A stretch of DNA of 26,027 nucleotides from Priapulus caudatus (GCF_000485595.1 NW_014577105.1:367898-393924), one strand, 5' to 3'; positions 1 to 10,571 are shown, numbered from the stretch's first letter. Translations and numbers: made by a program. The notes: a model not told the origin generated them from the sequence alone.

Positions 1-206
1 AGAGGATGAGATCTTCTTCAACTCCCTTCTCTCTCTCACTATTCTATAACTTACATCTATCTTTTTTTTTCATCTCTCTTCATCTCACTGTAGTATATAT
101 ATACTGTAGCATCTCTCATTCAAATATTACTTATATCTCACATCTTTTCTTTTCTAGCTCTCTCTCTGACACATATAGTATATACGATAGATAGACTAGA
201 TAGATA

Positions 207-238
<32 letters not shown>

Positions 239-370
239 AGATAGGATAGATAGATACGATAGATAGATAGACTAGATAGATAGATGATGATAGAATAGAC
301 TAGACTCATGTTGCGCAGTCATGATTACAGTACCTTCACACTCAGTATCTTTATCATCACTCTCTCTCTC
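1..370. repeat. CT-rich tract followed by GATA microsatellite
   Basis: Positions 1-185 are pyrimidine-rich, with runs of CT and CTTT. Positions 186-300 are an interrupted (GATA/TAGA)n array, followed by another short CT run near 358-372. The ORF-like translation at the left edge is only low-complexity Ser/Leu/Phe from this tract. If the ZP gene starts left of the window, this is intron sequence upstream of the exon at 835. Confidence 0.85.
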
Positions 371-834
371 TAATCTTATGTATGTATGGCAATAAATACA
401 CTGATAATTGAGTCGATCTTGTTGCTTCTCAGAGGAGACTATATGTTTCACCGCATTCGATGTATCAAAGTCAAAATACTTTTAAAATATATTAGTCATA
501 CTATAAGTCGTCGCTCAATACAAATGTTTCTTGATCTATTTATACTCAGGCTATATATCAGTGTCAGTTGCTCTAAAATGCATCGCGCTCATCCGATTGC
601 CAGACGTATGTTATGCTATAGTTTAACCTACGTCGCATTCCTCATAAGGCAAGGTAAAGTCATATCAGTGTGTTTTGCCATTACTTGTAAGTGCTTCAAA
701 ATGAGATAGCAACACGCGGTCACTTTCTCGTTCGCTCTCTCGTCTCCTTCATCTCTCACCTGGTCTGTCACTCACATTCACACGATAAACCTTGCAAGTA
801 TAAGAAGCGCGTCTAACTTGGGTCGTGCGTACAG

Positions 835-1000
835 ATGCCCCGTGCACAGCCAATACGTCGGTGACGTTCGCAAGGTACCCAATTATAAGGACCCGGATGA
901 GACAGTGATTTACGTGCAATTTGTGGCGTTCAAGTTTCCGGACAAGTCAACGGTGTATTATGAATGCACAGTCAACATTTGCCCGATTAAATGCTACCTG
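835..1000 (+). CDS. ZP-domain protein, exon encoding the end of the ZP-C subdomain
   Basis: This is an internal exon of a zona pellucida (ZP) domain protein, the family of extracellular filament and matrix proteins that polymerise through ZP-N and ZP-C modules. The acceptor is the AG at 833-834 and the donor is CTG|GTAGGT at 1001. The exon begins with the third base of a codon and ends in phase 0. The translation starts CPVHSQYVGDV and contains FVAFKFPDKSTVYYECTVNI, the typical late ZP-C pattern (aromatic-x-AFKFP, then V-Y-x-x-C-x-V-x-x-C). A further Cys follows in NICPIKC. The four Cys fit the C-terminal ZP-C disulphides. The ZP-N part is not upstream within the window, but a phase-compatible ZP-N/early ZP-C set lies at 10689-12104. 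Family assignment is strong; a particular gene name is not supported. Confidence 0.85.
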
Positions 1001-1290
1001 GTAGGTGCCACCGGCTTCCAAGTCGTTCGGACATTTAAATTCACTTTTAAGTAAAAGATCGCCATGTCTCTATCGCATAGGTTTTCTCGTGATTCCACTT
1101 GAATGCCGCATAAGTATGCGCGGCGCATGCGCGCGACATATGTACGTTCTGTGTATATGTCTTCTATCACATGTAACTTGTTTGGCTCATTTAAAACGTC
1201 TACGTGATTCCTGTATGACTGATGATCTAATGCATAATAAATTTAATCAATAATAATTAGATTTCAATAATATATAATAGTCAGTAGTAG

Positions 1291-1900
1291 TTAGCTAGTA
1301 GTAGTGGTGGTGGTGGTGGTGTGGTGGTGGTGATTGGTCGTGGTTGTGCTGGTGGTGGTGGTGGCTGGCTCGGCTTGGTCTCGGTGGTGTCGGCTTCTTG
1401 CTTCGTCGCGTGTTCTCGTGGTGTGCTTAGCTGGTTCGGTCTGGGTGGTGTAGTGGTGGTGGTTGTTTGGCTTGCTGGCGTGCTGTGTGGTGGTCTGGTT
1501 TGCGTTCTGGTCCGGTGGCTGGTGGCTCGTGTTCATTCAGTATCTTATAGGTAGTCAGCTGAGTGTATAGTATTAGTAGTATTAGTAGTAGTGGTAGTAG
1601 TTAGTAGTAGTAGTAGTAAGTATAGTAGTCACGTAGTAGTAGAATAGTAGTCATGTAGTAAGTACAGTCAGTAGTAGTTACTAGTATTGCTCTCAGTATT
1701 CGACGCTCTCAGTTACGTCCGTTCAGTTATGTATCTCTTCACTAGTTACGCATGCTAGTAGTAGTTCAGTAGTAGTAGTCAGTTACGGTTGTACTAGGTG
1801 AGTTAGTATGCACTATCGTAGTGCTCACGTAGTGAATAATGATTAAATATTAAGTATAATAATAATATTAAATAATAATAATAAAATAATAATGAGCCAT
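1291..1900. repeat. Low-complexity GGT, TAG and AAT microsatellite cluster in an intron
   Basis: Three simple-repeat zones follow each other: (GGT/GTG)n with degenerate copies at about 1300-1530, (TAG/AGT)n at about 1566-1790, and (AAT)n at about 1856-1893. Both strands carry long open frames here only because trinucleotide repeats lack stops in some frames. They give poly-Val/Gly on one strand and poly-Thr/His on the other. The cluster lies between the ZP exon ending at 1000 and the large exon after 2166, so it is probably intronic. Confidence 0.85.
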
Positions 1901-2500
1901 ATATCATTACCTTTCTACTTTATTCTCCTTTTTACGCGCGCCGAACTTACTGCATCTCTGCCTTACGTATGATAGATGCCTGACCCCACCTTCGTTTAAG
2001 TCATGCGAGAGTGTGCCTTCCAAAGAAGGCGCGAGAGTGTGTCGTGGTACCGCGAACCGCTCGGCGCTGTGAAGTCGGGCAGTCGGTCGCGAGGACTCTC
2101 ACGGTCTACTCCTACATCGACAGATCCCCTCTTTCTCCTCTCTCCGTTTCTCCTCTCGTTCGCAGGTCCCGCCGAGCCCAGCCCGTCGTCGACCTGACCC
2201 GGCCCCGGCCGAGTACTAGTCGGTCGTCGGTCACGCTCTTTCGGCACACACTATCTGGAGCGGGGCTGTACACGAGCACTGGAGCTTGCAGTGGCGTGCG
2301 AGTGGACCGCAGTGGTCTTCGCCCGACGTCACCCCAATACGCGGTCGCCTCGCGCGCCATCCATATCGCGCGGCTGCGCGTCGGCGGGGCCGAGCTGGGT
2401 AGCTCCACCGCACCGCTGCAGACCCACACGACATCGTCTCTTCCTGATTGCCGCAGCCCCCGCCGCAACGCCGCCGCCGGACTGGGCGACAGATGAGCAG

Positions 2501-3731
2501 AGATATGTCCCAGCCTCGGCTCTAGAACCGACGAGGGGTGAGGCAAACCCGTATTTCACGGCGCCCGCCCCAAAGCGGGCGGCAGATGAGGCAAACCCGT
2601 ATTTCACGGCACCCGCCCCAAAGCGGGCGGCAGATGAGGCAAACCCGTATTTCACGGGCACCCGTCCCAAAGCGGCGAGAGATGAAGATAGCTATTTCCC
2701 TACAGCTCCTCCGGATCGGGCGATAGAGGCGGAGGACTCTCATTTTCCAGCATCTATGCGAACGGCAGCGAGGACCGAGAACCGTCACGTGACCTACCCA
2801 CCGCACGTTCTGCTGGAGAGAGTGCAGACAGATGGCGCTGCGACCACGCGGGAGGCTGAGGAAACGGTCAGTCCCGCTTTCCCTCGCATCATCGCACCGT
2901 ACGGCACACAAGATAGCCTCGAGCCGTTCTTAGGCCGAGGCGACGCGTTCTCTCGCGAGCCGCCACTGGACACAACGACGAGCGTCTACCAGTACCTGAG
3001 CACGGCCGCGCTGCCAGCGCTGCGTCCGCCCACGCCGTCGACCTCCGTCTACCGCCCATCCACGCCCGGTCTACCGCACGCACAACTAACGCCGATGTCG
3101 CCACTGCTGACGCCGACAACGGAGGCGCCATCTCACGGCGCCATTCTTCTCAAGAGCACGCAGCCTCCGCATGGCAACGTCGACGATGGCGTCACCGACG
3201 CGGCGACGACGTCACGAACGCTGCGACTCGTCACAGTGCCGCCACCGCGGACGGCGTTTGACTTCTATGCGGGGATTGGCGACGGCGGCGACGACGATGT
3301 CGACAGCATCAAAGCCGAGGCGCCGCTGGACATCACGCCCCCTGGAGGGCTGGTCACTCCGGCCGTCAACGACTCATCGCCAGCCGTCGTCTCGTCCGAC
3401 GTCGAGCTGTTCCGTCCCTACAAAGAATACAACTTCGGCATCAACGGCTTCGTGTTCCCGTCGCCAACCATCATGGATACGATCAGCGACCTCTTGCGGG
3501 ACTTCGACGAGATTAACGACACGGCGAAGAGCCGGCCCGCGAAGTCGTTCGACGAGGCATCACCAACCGATCACGTGGGTTCTGCTCCGGTAGGTGGCGC
3601 CGATGTCGAAGGGGCGGCAAACGTGAGCGCACCGCAGTTTGCCGGGTTGTCGCAGACGAACGTGGTAGAGCAGTTCACGCTCTACAAGGGCGTGACCGTC
3701 ATTCTGCGAGGCGAGGAAGAATATTACGAAG
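2501..3731 (+). CDS. ZP-domain protein, large exon encoding the disordered juxtamembrane region with 16-residue repeats
   Basis: This large exon lies in a frame open from 2198 to the donor GAAG|GTAAGC at 3732; it ends in phase 1. It encodes a long Pro/Thr/Ala/Ser-rich linker. The first part holds a tandem 16-residue repeat (48 bp) with units starting at 2540, 2588, 2636, 2684 and 2732, each opening with E-x-N/S-x-YF or HF. The tail is more ordered and acidic, with an aromatic segment (ELFRPYKEYNFGINGFVFP) and EEEYYE at the end. The 5' border is uncertain. The preceding exon ends in phase 0; the best acceptor by eye (TTCGCAG ending 2165) puts a TAG at 2217, whereas weaker AGs ending 2302 or 2500 keep the frame. 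I took 2501 as a conservative start. The region probably sits outside the cell between the ZP domain and the membrane. Confidence 0.7.
2540..2779 (+). repeat. 48-bp in-frame tandem repeat (five units, decaying to the right)
   Basis: Units start at 2540, 2588, 2636, 2684 and 2732, exactly 48 bp apart; a sixth weak unit may start near 2777, after 45 bp. Units 1 and 2 are almost identical and encode EANPYFTAPAPKRAAD. Unit 3 is slightly changed, and units 4 and 5 keep only the acidic-x-x-x-F spacing and Pro/Ala/Arg content. Near-perfect left copies and degenerate right copies indicate recent expansion at the 5' side of an older array. Confidence 0.9.
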
Positions 3732-4178
3732 GTAAGCTTGCTGACCCGCGCAGGTCGTTTCTGAGCGAGTAAAGGCTTAAAGTGGTATTTGATGATTATC
3801 TCGTTTGCACCGATTTTCGTTAGTTATATGCGTATCGCACATTAGTAATTGCCGATTCGATCGCCTACTGATATCGCTGTAGAGCCGTGATCAGTGCCAG
3901 ACGTTATATACATAGAGTTGAAACCGTGGTAAAGCGTGCTCGCTTTGTAGTAGGGTACGTTAAGTCTAGTGTTGCGGTTAGCTGTGAACTTATGAGGCGA
4001 TTAACAACTGTTCAGGGTTAGGTGGCTCCATGAGAAACAGCGAGCCACCCACAATTATTTCTTTTAGGGCGGATCGACATAGAACACAGCTACCACGATA
4101 TTTAATACTACCGTATACATTCCCACACAGTTAAACTAAACCTGTCACCTTGTTTACTGCAACAACATGTTGTTACAG

Positions 4179-4297
4179 AGCTGCCAAACAGAGACGAGCA
4201 GTTATGTATGAGCAAGCAGATCTTCCAGTATGGCATCTTGGGAATCTCGCTGGCCGTAGTAATAGTATTCATCTGCTGCTGCTGCATGGTCAGAAAG
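4179..4297 (+). CDS. ZP-domain protein, transmembrane exon
   Basis: The acceptor is TGTTACAG ending 4178 and the donor AAG|GTGCGT at 4298. The preceding exon contributes a G that joins AG to make GAG, so the phases agree. The exon encodes a short hydrophilic stretch (LPNRDEQLCMSKQ), then a single helix (YGILGISLAVVIVFICCCC) and a basic stop-transfer MVRK. A cluster of four Cys at the inner membrane face is a likely palmitoylation site (inference). Position after the ZP domain and before a short tail matches the usual C-terminal anchor of ZP proteins. Confidence 0.85.
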
Positions 4298-4610
4298 GTG
4301 CGTGCATCATTTAAACAACGGTACCCTAACACGATCACCTTTATATGCCGTACTAGCAAATCACGTGAGCTACTAAGAGCGCTTAGTTGAGCCAAGGAAA
4401 AGGACTTCATAATAACGTGTAAAAACACAAGGTTGCAGAGTAAGTTAACTCTCATCTCTCTCCCATTCTTTCTCTCTGTCTCATTCCTTCCCCCCTTCTT
4501 TTCCTCGCTCAATCACTCACCTTCTCTTCACCGCTCCCTGACCTTGCACTCTCCTCATCTGTGTGATTGCGTGTTTTACCCTCATGTCTATTTCATTCGC
4601 CTACCGGCAG

Positions 4611-4760
4611 GTGACTCTCAGCGCGTCTAAGATGCAGTCAGCCGAACCACCATCGAGCCGCCGGCGCAGAGTAATGTTCCCTCAGTACAACCTCGGCAGC
4701 ATCTACAGCGAGATGACGAGATGGGGGCGCGCATCGGCCCACCCACGCGCTCGGCGGTAG
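4611..4760 (+). CDS. ZP-domain protein, terminal exon (cytoplasmic tail and stop)
   Basis: The acceptor CTACCGGCAG ends at 4610 and is in phase 0 with the previous donor. The exon encodes a 49-residue tail, very basic (SSRRRRR and GRASAHPRARR), with a central FPQYNLGSIYSEMTRW segment that carries two Tyr in short-motif-like contexts, then TAG. It completes a type I membrane topology. Candidate AATAAA polyadenylation signals lie at about 5340-5345 and 5366-5371, roughly 580-610 bases after the stop. Confidence 0.8.
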   Translation: MTLSASKMQSAEPPSSRRRRVMFPQYNLGSIYSEMTRWGRASAHPRARR

Positions 4761-5667
4761 CGCCCCCTGCACACCTCCACCCACCATGACGTCATCGGCG
4801 GGTAGTCATTACGTGGTGTCGCTAATATCTAGACAATGTCTGGCTTTGTGGATCGCGGCTCGATATTTAATAGGTGCTCAAGCATTGTTTGCCCGGGTCT
4901 GTCGCTAGGCGAATACACCGAATGTAATACTTACGCGTATATACTTATATGCTTATATTAACTTTAGTGATTTATATTTGATTACACGTTATAACGTCCG
5001 CATACCCGGTTAGTGAAGAGCAAGACCGATTAATCTAAAAAAAAAGTAACTATATAGGCCTAGACTTCTATTAAAGGTGATCATTAGATCTTTATGAATG
5101 TGAAAATGGCAGTAGATATTCTAGATTATAATATATTATATACATATTATGTAGAAATCCATATTTGCATACGTTGCAGATGATATACCATATGGCCTAC
5201 GTCTGTGTATTTAACACCGATGAACATGATTATATCATAATATTATATTCGACCCATGTGATTAGAGAGAATTCCATTTTATGTTCTTTACACCTACACG
5301 GAAATAATTTATATTATTTACACTGTGCAGCAATATGGTAATAAAAATGAAACATTTAAATATTAAATAAACCTTAACTGCTGAAAAATTGTCGAGTAAC
5401 GCCAGTGAATGTACGTAACCTCAACAACTAGGCCTATAGTAACTAGTTCATTGCATTTTCGGATGTTTTAATGGTTTAATGAGATTTTTACAAATAGATT
5501 ACGAGGAAGTATTGAAAGTGTTCTAATTATTTTTAATATAATTTATCATTAACAGCAGACATTTCGTCATTATGGAATATTTTTATATTTTCATTATTAT
5601 AGATTAACAAAATGAAAAATATACAAACGCGTGAAGGAATATAGGCGTAGATATAATCGCCTCTCTC

Positions 5668-5721
<54 letters not shown>

Positions 5722-6174
5722 CGCTTCTCTCTTCATTCTACTTGTTTTATGTGCGTGTGTGCATGCATACGCGCACGCGCTTGTGTGTGGTGTCTCTCCC
5801 TCTTGCCCCATGCCTCACTAATCTTATACCTACCATGTAACATTAACTAAGAAAAGTTACTCTCTAGAACGTCATTTTTCTTAACTTGTCTATATTGGAA
5901 GGTGCCCATCCCGTGACCTGCCCATCCTAAAGGCTAAATAGTAGATATGCTGTAAGGAAAATAACAAAATTAATTACACAGAGTCATCGCCAACAATGTC
6001 ACGTCTAAAAGCTCGCTGCAACAAGCACATAGCTCACCAGGGTTTTACGCTATGGTGCTGCCATCTGCGGAGACTAAATACAACACAGTTGAGTCCCCGA
6101 CATCATCTCGCCGCCAACAAAACTAATCCATAAGTCACGCACAGATGTCGCCACTGCATGCGTTGCATCGAAAT
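4761..6174. other. Intergenic A+T-rich stretch
   Basis: Apart from the candidate AATAAA signals and the CT microsatellite listed separately, I see no gene, RNA gene or transposon here. It lies between the 3' ends of two convergent genes, the + strand ZP exons and the - strand tetraspan. Confidence 0.6.
5661..5717. repeat. (CT)n microsatellite
   Basis: This is a nearly pure CT/GA dinucleotide run with one early TTC interruption. It creates spurious open frames of Leu-Ser or Arg-Glu repeats on the two strands. Confidence 0.95.
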
Positions 6175-6873
6175 TTACTGGTCGCTGTAGGCCTGACCAC
6201 CGCTGATGCATCGCTGTGATTCGTTTGTGAGGTGATCTAGGTCGATGCCCACTACCGGCCCGCCGCCGCTCGGCTGTCCAACCTGCTGACCGGGGACGAC
6301 AGTGTAGACTACCCTGGCCGGCTCATTATTCCTGCCACAGCAGACGGCACTGCAGCACAGGCTTGATATCCAGATGGCGATGGCGGCGCACGCTATCGAC
6401 CAGAAGGCGAACAGCAGCCCGATCGCGTAGCCGACGCGGCCGACCTTCCGACAGGTGTCGTGGTCGTAGTATGAGTCGTTGCAGGCGTCGGCCGCCCGCC
6501 ACACCATCCCGATGCTCGTGCGCAGCATCTCAATGCACGTGATCCCCGTGACGATCGTCATCACCATTAGCGCAATGATGATGCAGCGTCCGCATCGGCG
6601 CGCCGCGTGCAGAGCGACGATGCCCGTTGCCATGACGACGACGCCGAGGAAGATGCCCTCCCCCATCAGCAGCGAGTTCATGCGCAGTGTCAGTATCTCG
6701 GCTACGTCGAGAATGATACCTGTCACGCCGAGAAAGATCAGTGCCGCCCCCAGGTAGCGCGGTGTCGTTCGCGGGAACTTTAGCACGTCAGGTGGCGCTC
6801 GAGGCAGCGGTTCGTCGAGCGACTGGTACGGGTAGGGTACACCGCCACGGGCGCTGTCGTCTACGGCCGTCAT
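6175..6873 (-). CDS. Four-transmembrane protein, MS4A/CD20-like
   Basis: This is a 232-residue protein from one uninterrupted frame. Four hydrophobic helices lie at about residues 40-62, 69-90, 96-120 and 146-172, with both termini hydrophilic. The first helix (YLGAALIFLGVTGIILDV) and the tight loop before helix 2 resemble MS4A/CD20-type tetraspans. The TM3-TM4 loop contains an N-x-S site at N132 and Cys131 and Cys141, suiting an extracellular disulphide-bonded loop. Helix 4 ends in CC then CC, likely palmitoylation sites. The C-terminus is Gly/Pro/Gln-rich. I chose the ATG at 6873 because it precedes MTAVDDSARGG. The frame stays open 40 codons further upstream to another ATG at 6993, but that stretch may be 5' leader or follow an acceptor (TTTATCAG, reverse strand). 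The family call is by topology, so claudin-like or other tetraspan families remain possible. Confidence 0.7.
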   Translation of the reverse strand: MTAVDDSARGGVPYPYQSLDEPLPRAPPDVLKFPRTTPRYLGAALIFLGVTGIILDVAEILTLRMNSLLMGEGIFLGVVVMATGIVALHAARRCGRCIIIALMVMTIVTGITCIEMLRTSIGMVWRAADACNDSYYDHDTCRKVGRVGYAIGLLFAFWSIACAAIAIWISSLCCSAVCCGRNNEPARVVYTVVPGQQVGQPSGGGPVVGIDLDHLTNESQRCISGGQAYSDQ

Positions 6874-6993
6874 TATTGGATCCGTTTTGTCGCGCAATAT
6901 TGTGTCCTGTGATGTCACACCGGTAGTAGATGATGTTCTAATGCCTGATAAACACGAAAGATAACTACATACGGTATGCATGTGCGCATGCAC

Positions 6994-8172
6994 TCTTGCA
7001 CGCGCGCACAGAATACGGAAGTGTCACGTGCATCTACAATCAGGCATGGCGACTTTAAGATGAAACTGACAATAAAGTGCATGAGTAAAGCGCAAGAAAC
7101 TTGTCGTTAGTTTGACTGTAACCATTCTATTAGGTAGTATTTAGAAAACCAACCCTCACAAGAAATATTACGTTCAATTAATCTAGTTCATTTACTTCTC
7201 GACTAGATTGGAAGTGCACACAGAGAAATTATTTAGATGAGCCACTTAAAACGTGCTTACGCGAATAAACGCTTTTTCAATTATAAACTGAAACGCAATA
7301 TAATTATGTACGCAACGTGGTGGCGGTTCTATGTATGGCATCTACGTCTTTATCTTCTAACACATGGCAGCAAATCTAGAGAATAATTGCTGGTGTTTTC
7401 GTTAATAATGCAATGACGGCATCAACACTGTGGCATTATATACCAGTAAAGTGCTTTAATCACACGACAACGATGTAATGGCCGGTGAACCGCTAAAGTT
7501 TCGCGATATAGCATGCAGAAAGATAGATTTACTTATCGTTATAGTCGTTTTCTCTACAAGGTAAACTAACCTTTAGGTGACGAAGGACGTGTAAATCAAG
7601 CAATTAACTTTAGCAGAAATGCTGTTTGTATACGTACTGCCATGAGGAAAGACTCACTACCTATGAGATTGACTGTCACGCAATGGCGGTGTAACACAGG
7701 TGCAAGCCTTGGCTAGCTGTGTCTATTACCGGACTTTGTCCCGCGTAGCAATTTGCCGGTGCTGATGTTTAAGTGTACACGGTCTAATATTTACATATAC
7801 GTAGCGAGTGCGTCGTACGTATCTTCCTTGCAATTATGACTATAAGAAGGATAGTGATCAAGATCACTGGTATTTAGTCTAAAATATGTTGTTGTTGTTT
7901 TTATCAAATTTAGTTAATACTTTAAAATTCATAAATCAACTAAAACAAGCTCTTGCTGGTCTATATACCTCGATTCGGTATAAAGGGCATAAAAACAAAC
8001 AAGATAACGTAGAATAGGGTTTGTATTTGTCTAGATTGCAGTCATTTTGACATAATTATATGCATATATATTTTGTATAAACAATGGACCACACCAATAT
8101 TCTACCAGCAACAAGCACATTTTTTCTTAAGAAAATAAGAATCTATTTAAGATGCTAAATAGCTTAATTTCC
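6994..8172. other. Intergenic stretch without recognised features
   Basis: The sequence is A+T-rich with no long open frame and no splice-bounded exon that I recognise. The promoter of the - strand tetraspan gene should lie in the part just right of 6873, but I see no clear core motif. Confidence 0.5.
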
Positions 8173-8249
8173 CAGTAAACACCAATTATATAAGAACCTT
8201 TTTAAGCTAACTTGGAAAAATACAGGTTCTTATACGCGGGTTTTTACTG
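8173..8249. repeat. Imperfect 77-bp inverted repeat (hairpin)
   Basis: The outer arms CAGTAAACACC (8173-8183) and GGGTTTTTACTG (8238-8249) are complementary with a mismatch. The inner arms TATAAGAACCT (8189-8199) and AGGTTCTTATA (8224-8234) are perfect complements of 11 bp, and TTTTT faces AAAAA further in. The element ends one or two bases before the start of the block repeated at 20004. It could be a tiny MITE-like element or a breakpoint hairpin. Confidence 0.65.
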
Positions 8250-8444
8250 TGTGCCTTTTTTGTCTAGGACTTCAGCTTATCTAGGTTTCATCAGTTCGAT
8301 CGTGAGAATTCTGGCCGTTTAATATGCTAAAGGCGCAGGGAAATTGTAGTTTTAGCACTCACACAACGGAACACATACGTATCAAGATCAAGCGCCAGTT
8401 TTCATCGGTTCCAGCACAAGAAAACAAGCAGCTTATGATAAATA

Positions 8445-8846
8445 GTAAAGACCAACGAACTCTAACAACTAACTCTACTCATCGACTAATAAATAACAGA
8501 CCGATACCTTAACCGAACACATCTCGTTTCACACTGTTCAGAATTGTATAAATCACCAACGTTGGAGTGCCAGCTATCGCTAAAGAGAAGGCGTTTTCAT
8601 GCAAGAAGTCGTTTCCTACAAGGATTTTAATTAAAATAATTATACGTAAGACCAACAAACTCTAACAACTAACTCTACTCATCGACTAATAAATAACAGA
8701 CCGATACCTTAACCGAACACATCTCGTTTCACACTGTTCTGAATTGTTTAAATCACCAACTTTGGAGTGCCAGCTATCGCTAAAGAGAATTCGTTTTCAT
8801 GCAAGAAGTCGTTTCCTACAAGAATTTTAATTAAAATAATTATACG
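8445..8846. repeat. 201-bp tandem duplication inside block B
   Basis: Two adjacent copies, about 8445-8645 and 8646-8846, begin GTAA(A)GACCAAC and end TTAAAATAATTATAC. They differ at only a few positions (for example CAGAATTGTATAA against CTGAATTGTTTAA, and AAGGCG against ATTCG). The second copy of block B at about 15217 has only one unit, so the duplication is younger than block B or is polymorphic. Confidence 0.9.
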
Positions 8847-10263
8847 TATAGAAATGACAGTTTTAATAACAAGCATTAACCAAATATTAAATGTTTCTAA
8901 ACAAGTTATATTATGATCTTTAACTCGAAAGATGCCTTTAACGTTAATATCTGTCTATCTATATTTTATCTGTCATCGATTTCCCGTACAGAATAGGCGT
9001 CTAGCTTTTTCTTTGTGTCGTTTTTTTATATTGAAATTTCACATATGGAATTTTACTGTTCAACGTCTTGCGATTATAGCATGCCCTGATAAAATGCTAA
9101 ACAAGTCAATTGTAAAGCGATAACGCGCATCAGTGTAGTCCCTTCCGTGTGTTACCGCTAGTACAGATACATCTCGAAGTATTGTGGACCAGGAATGTTA
9201 TTTTACTCACTTATCATGCTTTTCAATCAGTTATTATAGTTCTGCTTGACTGCTCAGGCTGTTTCCACTGAGTCATTATCTAAATAGTATCTTTCCTTTG
9301 TACTGTGTATTAGCTGTTTTTCACTTTACCTTTTTACGAAGGTCAGCTGGAAAGCTCGAGTGCATACTCATAATATAAAGAGCATATAAAGAAGGAGAGC
9401 GTAGGGTACAACGGTAAAATGCTGAAACCATGTTGCAGTATTAGTCGAATTAATAAACTTTCCCGTTTTATTTTGAGGATTCTTTGCAGGATTATTGATC
9501 AGCTGTCCTACCTTGTTCATATAAAACAAACCGCATGTCCCTACGATGCCCCTACGCTGAGATAATGAGCGGTGAAAATCTGGTATTTTCGCTGAAACAC
9601 CGACTAGACATTAGGATCAGTACTGCGACCGCGTTACACAATGAAATCCGCAATATATACAACGTGCTGCCTCGTAGACTGTCGCATCTGCAACAATCCT
9701 TGCACATAACGGTGAGTACACATTCATATGTGCGGCCTGGTCGCAGAAAACAGCAAAGTGTAGTCGAGTAAATTCGGCGCATAAATTAATTTACACCCCA
9801 CACGTCAGTATTACGCGCGCTATTTTACTCGCAAACAAACCCTGTGGAATTCACGATATTGTTTTTCTACACCACTAAGGGTCACCCATATCCGTGAAAA
9901 AAACAGGGTAAAATATCCTCACTGTGTATCTATACCTTTCTGGACAATCGTGACATCGTGGACATGAACCATGTAATGAACATGACTTCTCGAGTGGCTC
10001 TGCACGAACATGCAATCTAGCGCGGAAAGGGGTCGCCACTTCTCTAAACAATTGCAGTGGTGCTGGAATACTCCCTCAGCTACCAAAATGCGAGCGGCCA
10101 CATTTTACGGACGGAGGGCGTGACTCCTCCTCCGTGATCCCGCTTAATTGCATCGTCGTCTGTTCGTGGAGGCGCCCTGCGTTATTCGTACGACACAGAT
10201 CCATAGATGGGCCGCCAGAACTACCTGCAATTATCTGTCCGCGTAGAGCAATGAGCTGCTGTC

Positions 10264-10320
10264 GATGTGATGATGTGATGTGATGTGATGTGATGTGATG
10301 TGATGTGATGCGATGATGTG
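10264..10320. repeat. (GTGAT)n pentanucleotide microsatellite
   Basis: About nine consecutive GTGAT units lie between GAGCTGCTGTC and GCTGCTGTCGTG. The corresponding place in the second copy of block B (about 17050) lacks the expansion. Confidence 0.9.
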
Positions 10321-10568
10321 AGCTGCTGTCGTGTGCACAGATGAGGCCGTCTGTATCTACGAGAGTACTGCAAGTAGACAGTATTGGCCAAGTACATCGG
10401 GAGAATAACTCGTCCCTTACGCACCAGCCTTGCACCTAAACCCATGCTTCAGCATATAGTCAGGAGGCTTATGCACGTAATAGAGCCCAAATCTGCAAAT
10501 TATGAAAGACATTTTTAAGGGTCAAATCTGGGTTCATATGTTCCTCAACTAAGAATTTTTTTGAGGAG

Positions 10569-10571
<3 letters not shown>

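Larger units (their letters stand above)
8251..10445. repeat. Block B, first copy: 2.2-kb non-coding repeated segment
   Basis: Sequence from 8251 to about 10445 recurs in the same orientation at about 15003-17215. Examples are the shared stretch around ACGTATCAAGATCAAGCGCC, the CAGCTGTCCTACC stretch, and the shared end near GATGGGCCGCCAGAACTACC. The first 62 or so bases also recur almost exactly at 20004. This copy reads cleanly, whereas the later copy carries scattered single-base insertions. It holds no convincing gene: the frames at 9535-9771 and 9552-9782 do not survive in the other copy. It also contains a 201-bp tandem duplication and a GTGAT microsatellite absent from the second copy. 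Confidence 0.85.

Noticed and set aside
386-709. Open frame of 107 codons
   Set aside because: It has no recognisable domain and ordinary A+T-rich base use. It lies in the presumed intron upstream of the ZP exon, without splice support.
1291-1554. Overlapping open frames on both strands (about 80 codons each)
   Set aside because: They are translations of GGT/GTG microsatellite; the residues are nearly all Val/Gly or Thr/His.
9535-9771. Open frame of 78 codons with a donor-like GGTGAGT inside
   Set aside because: The frame is destroyed in the second copy of block B. The possible donor leaves phase 0, whereas the ZP-N exon needs a one-base remainder.
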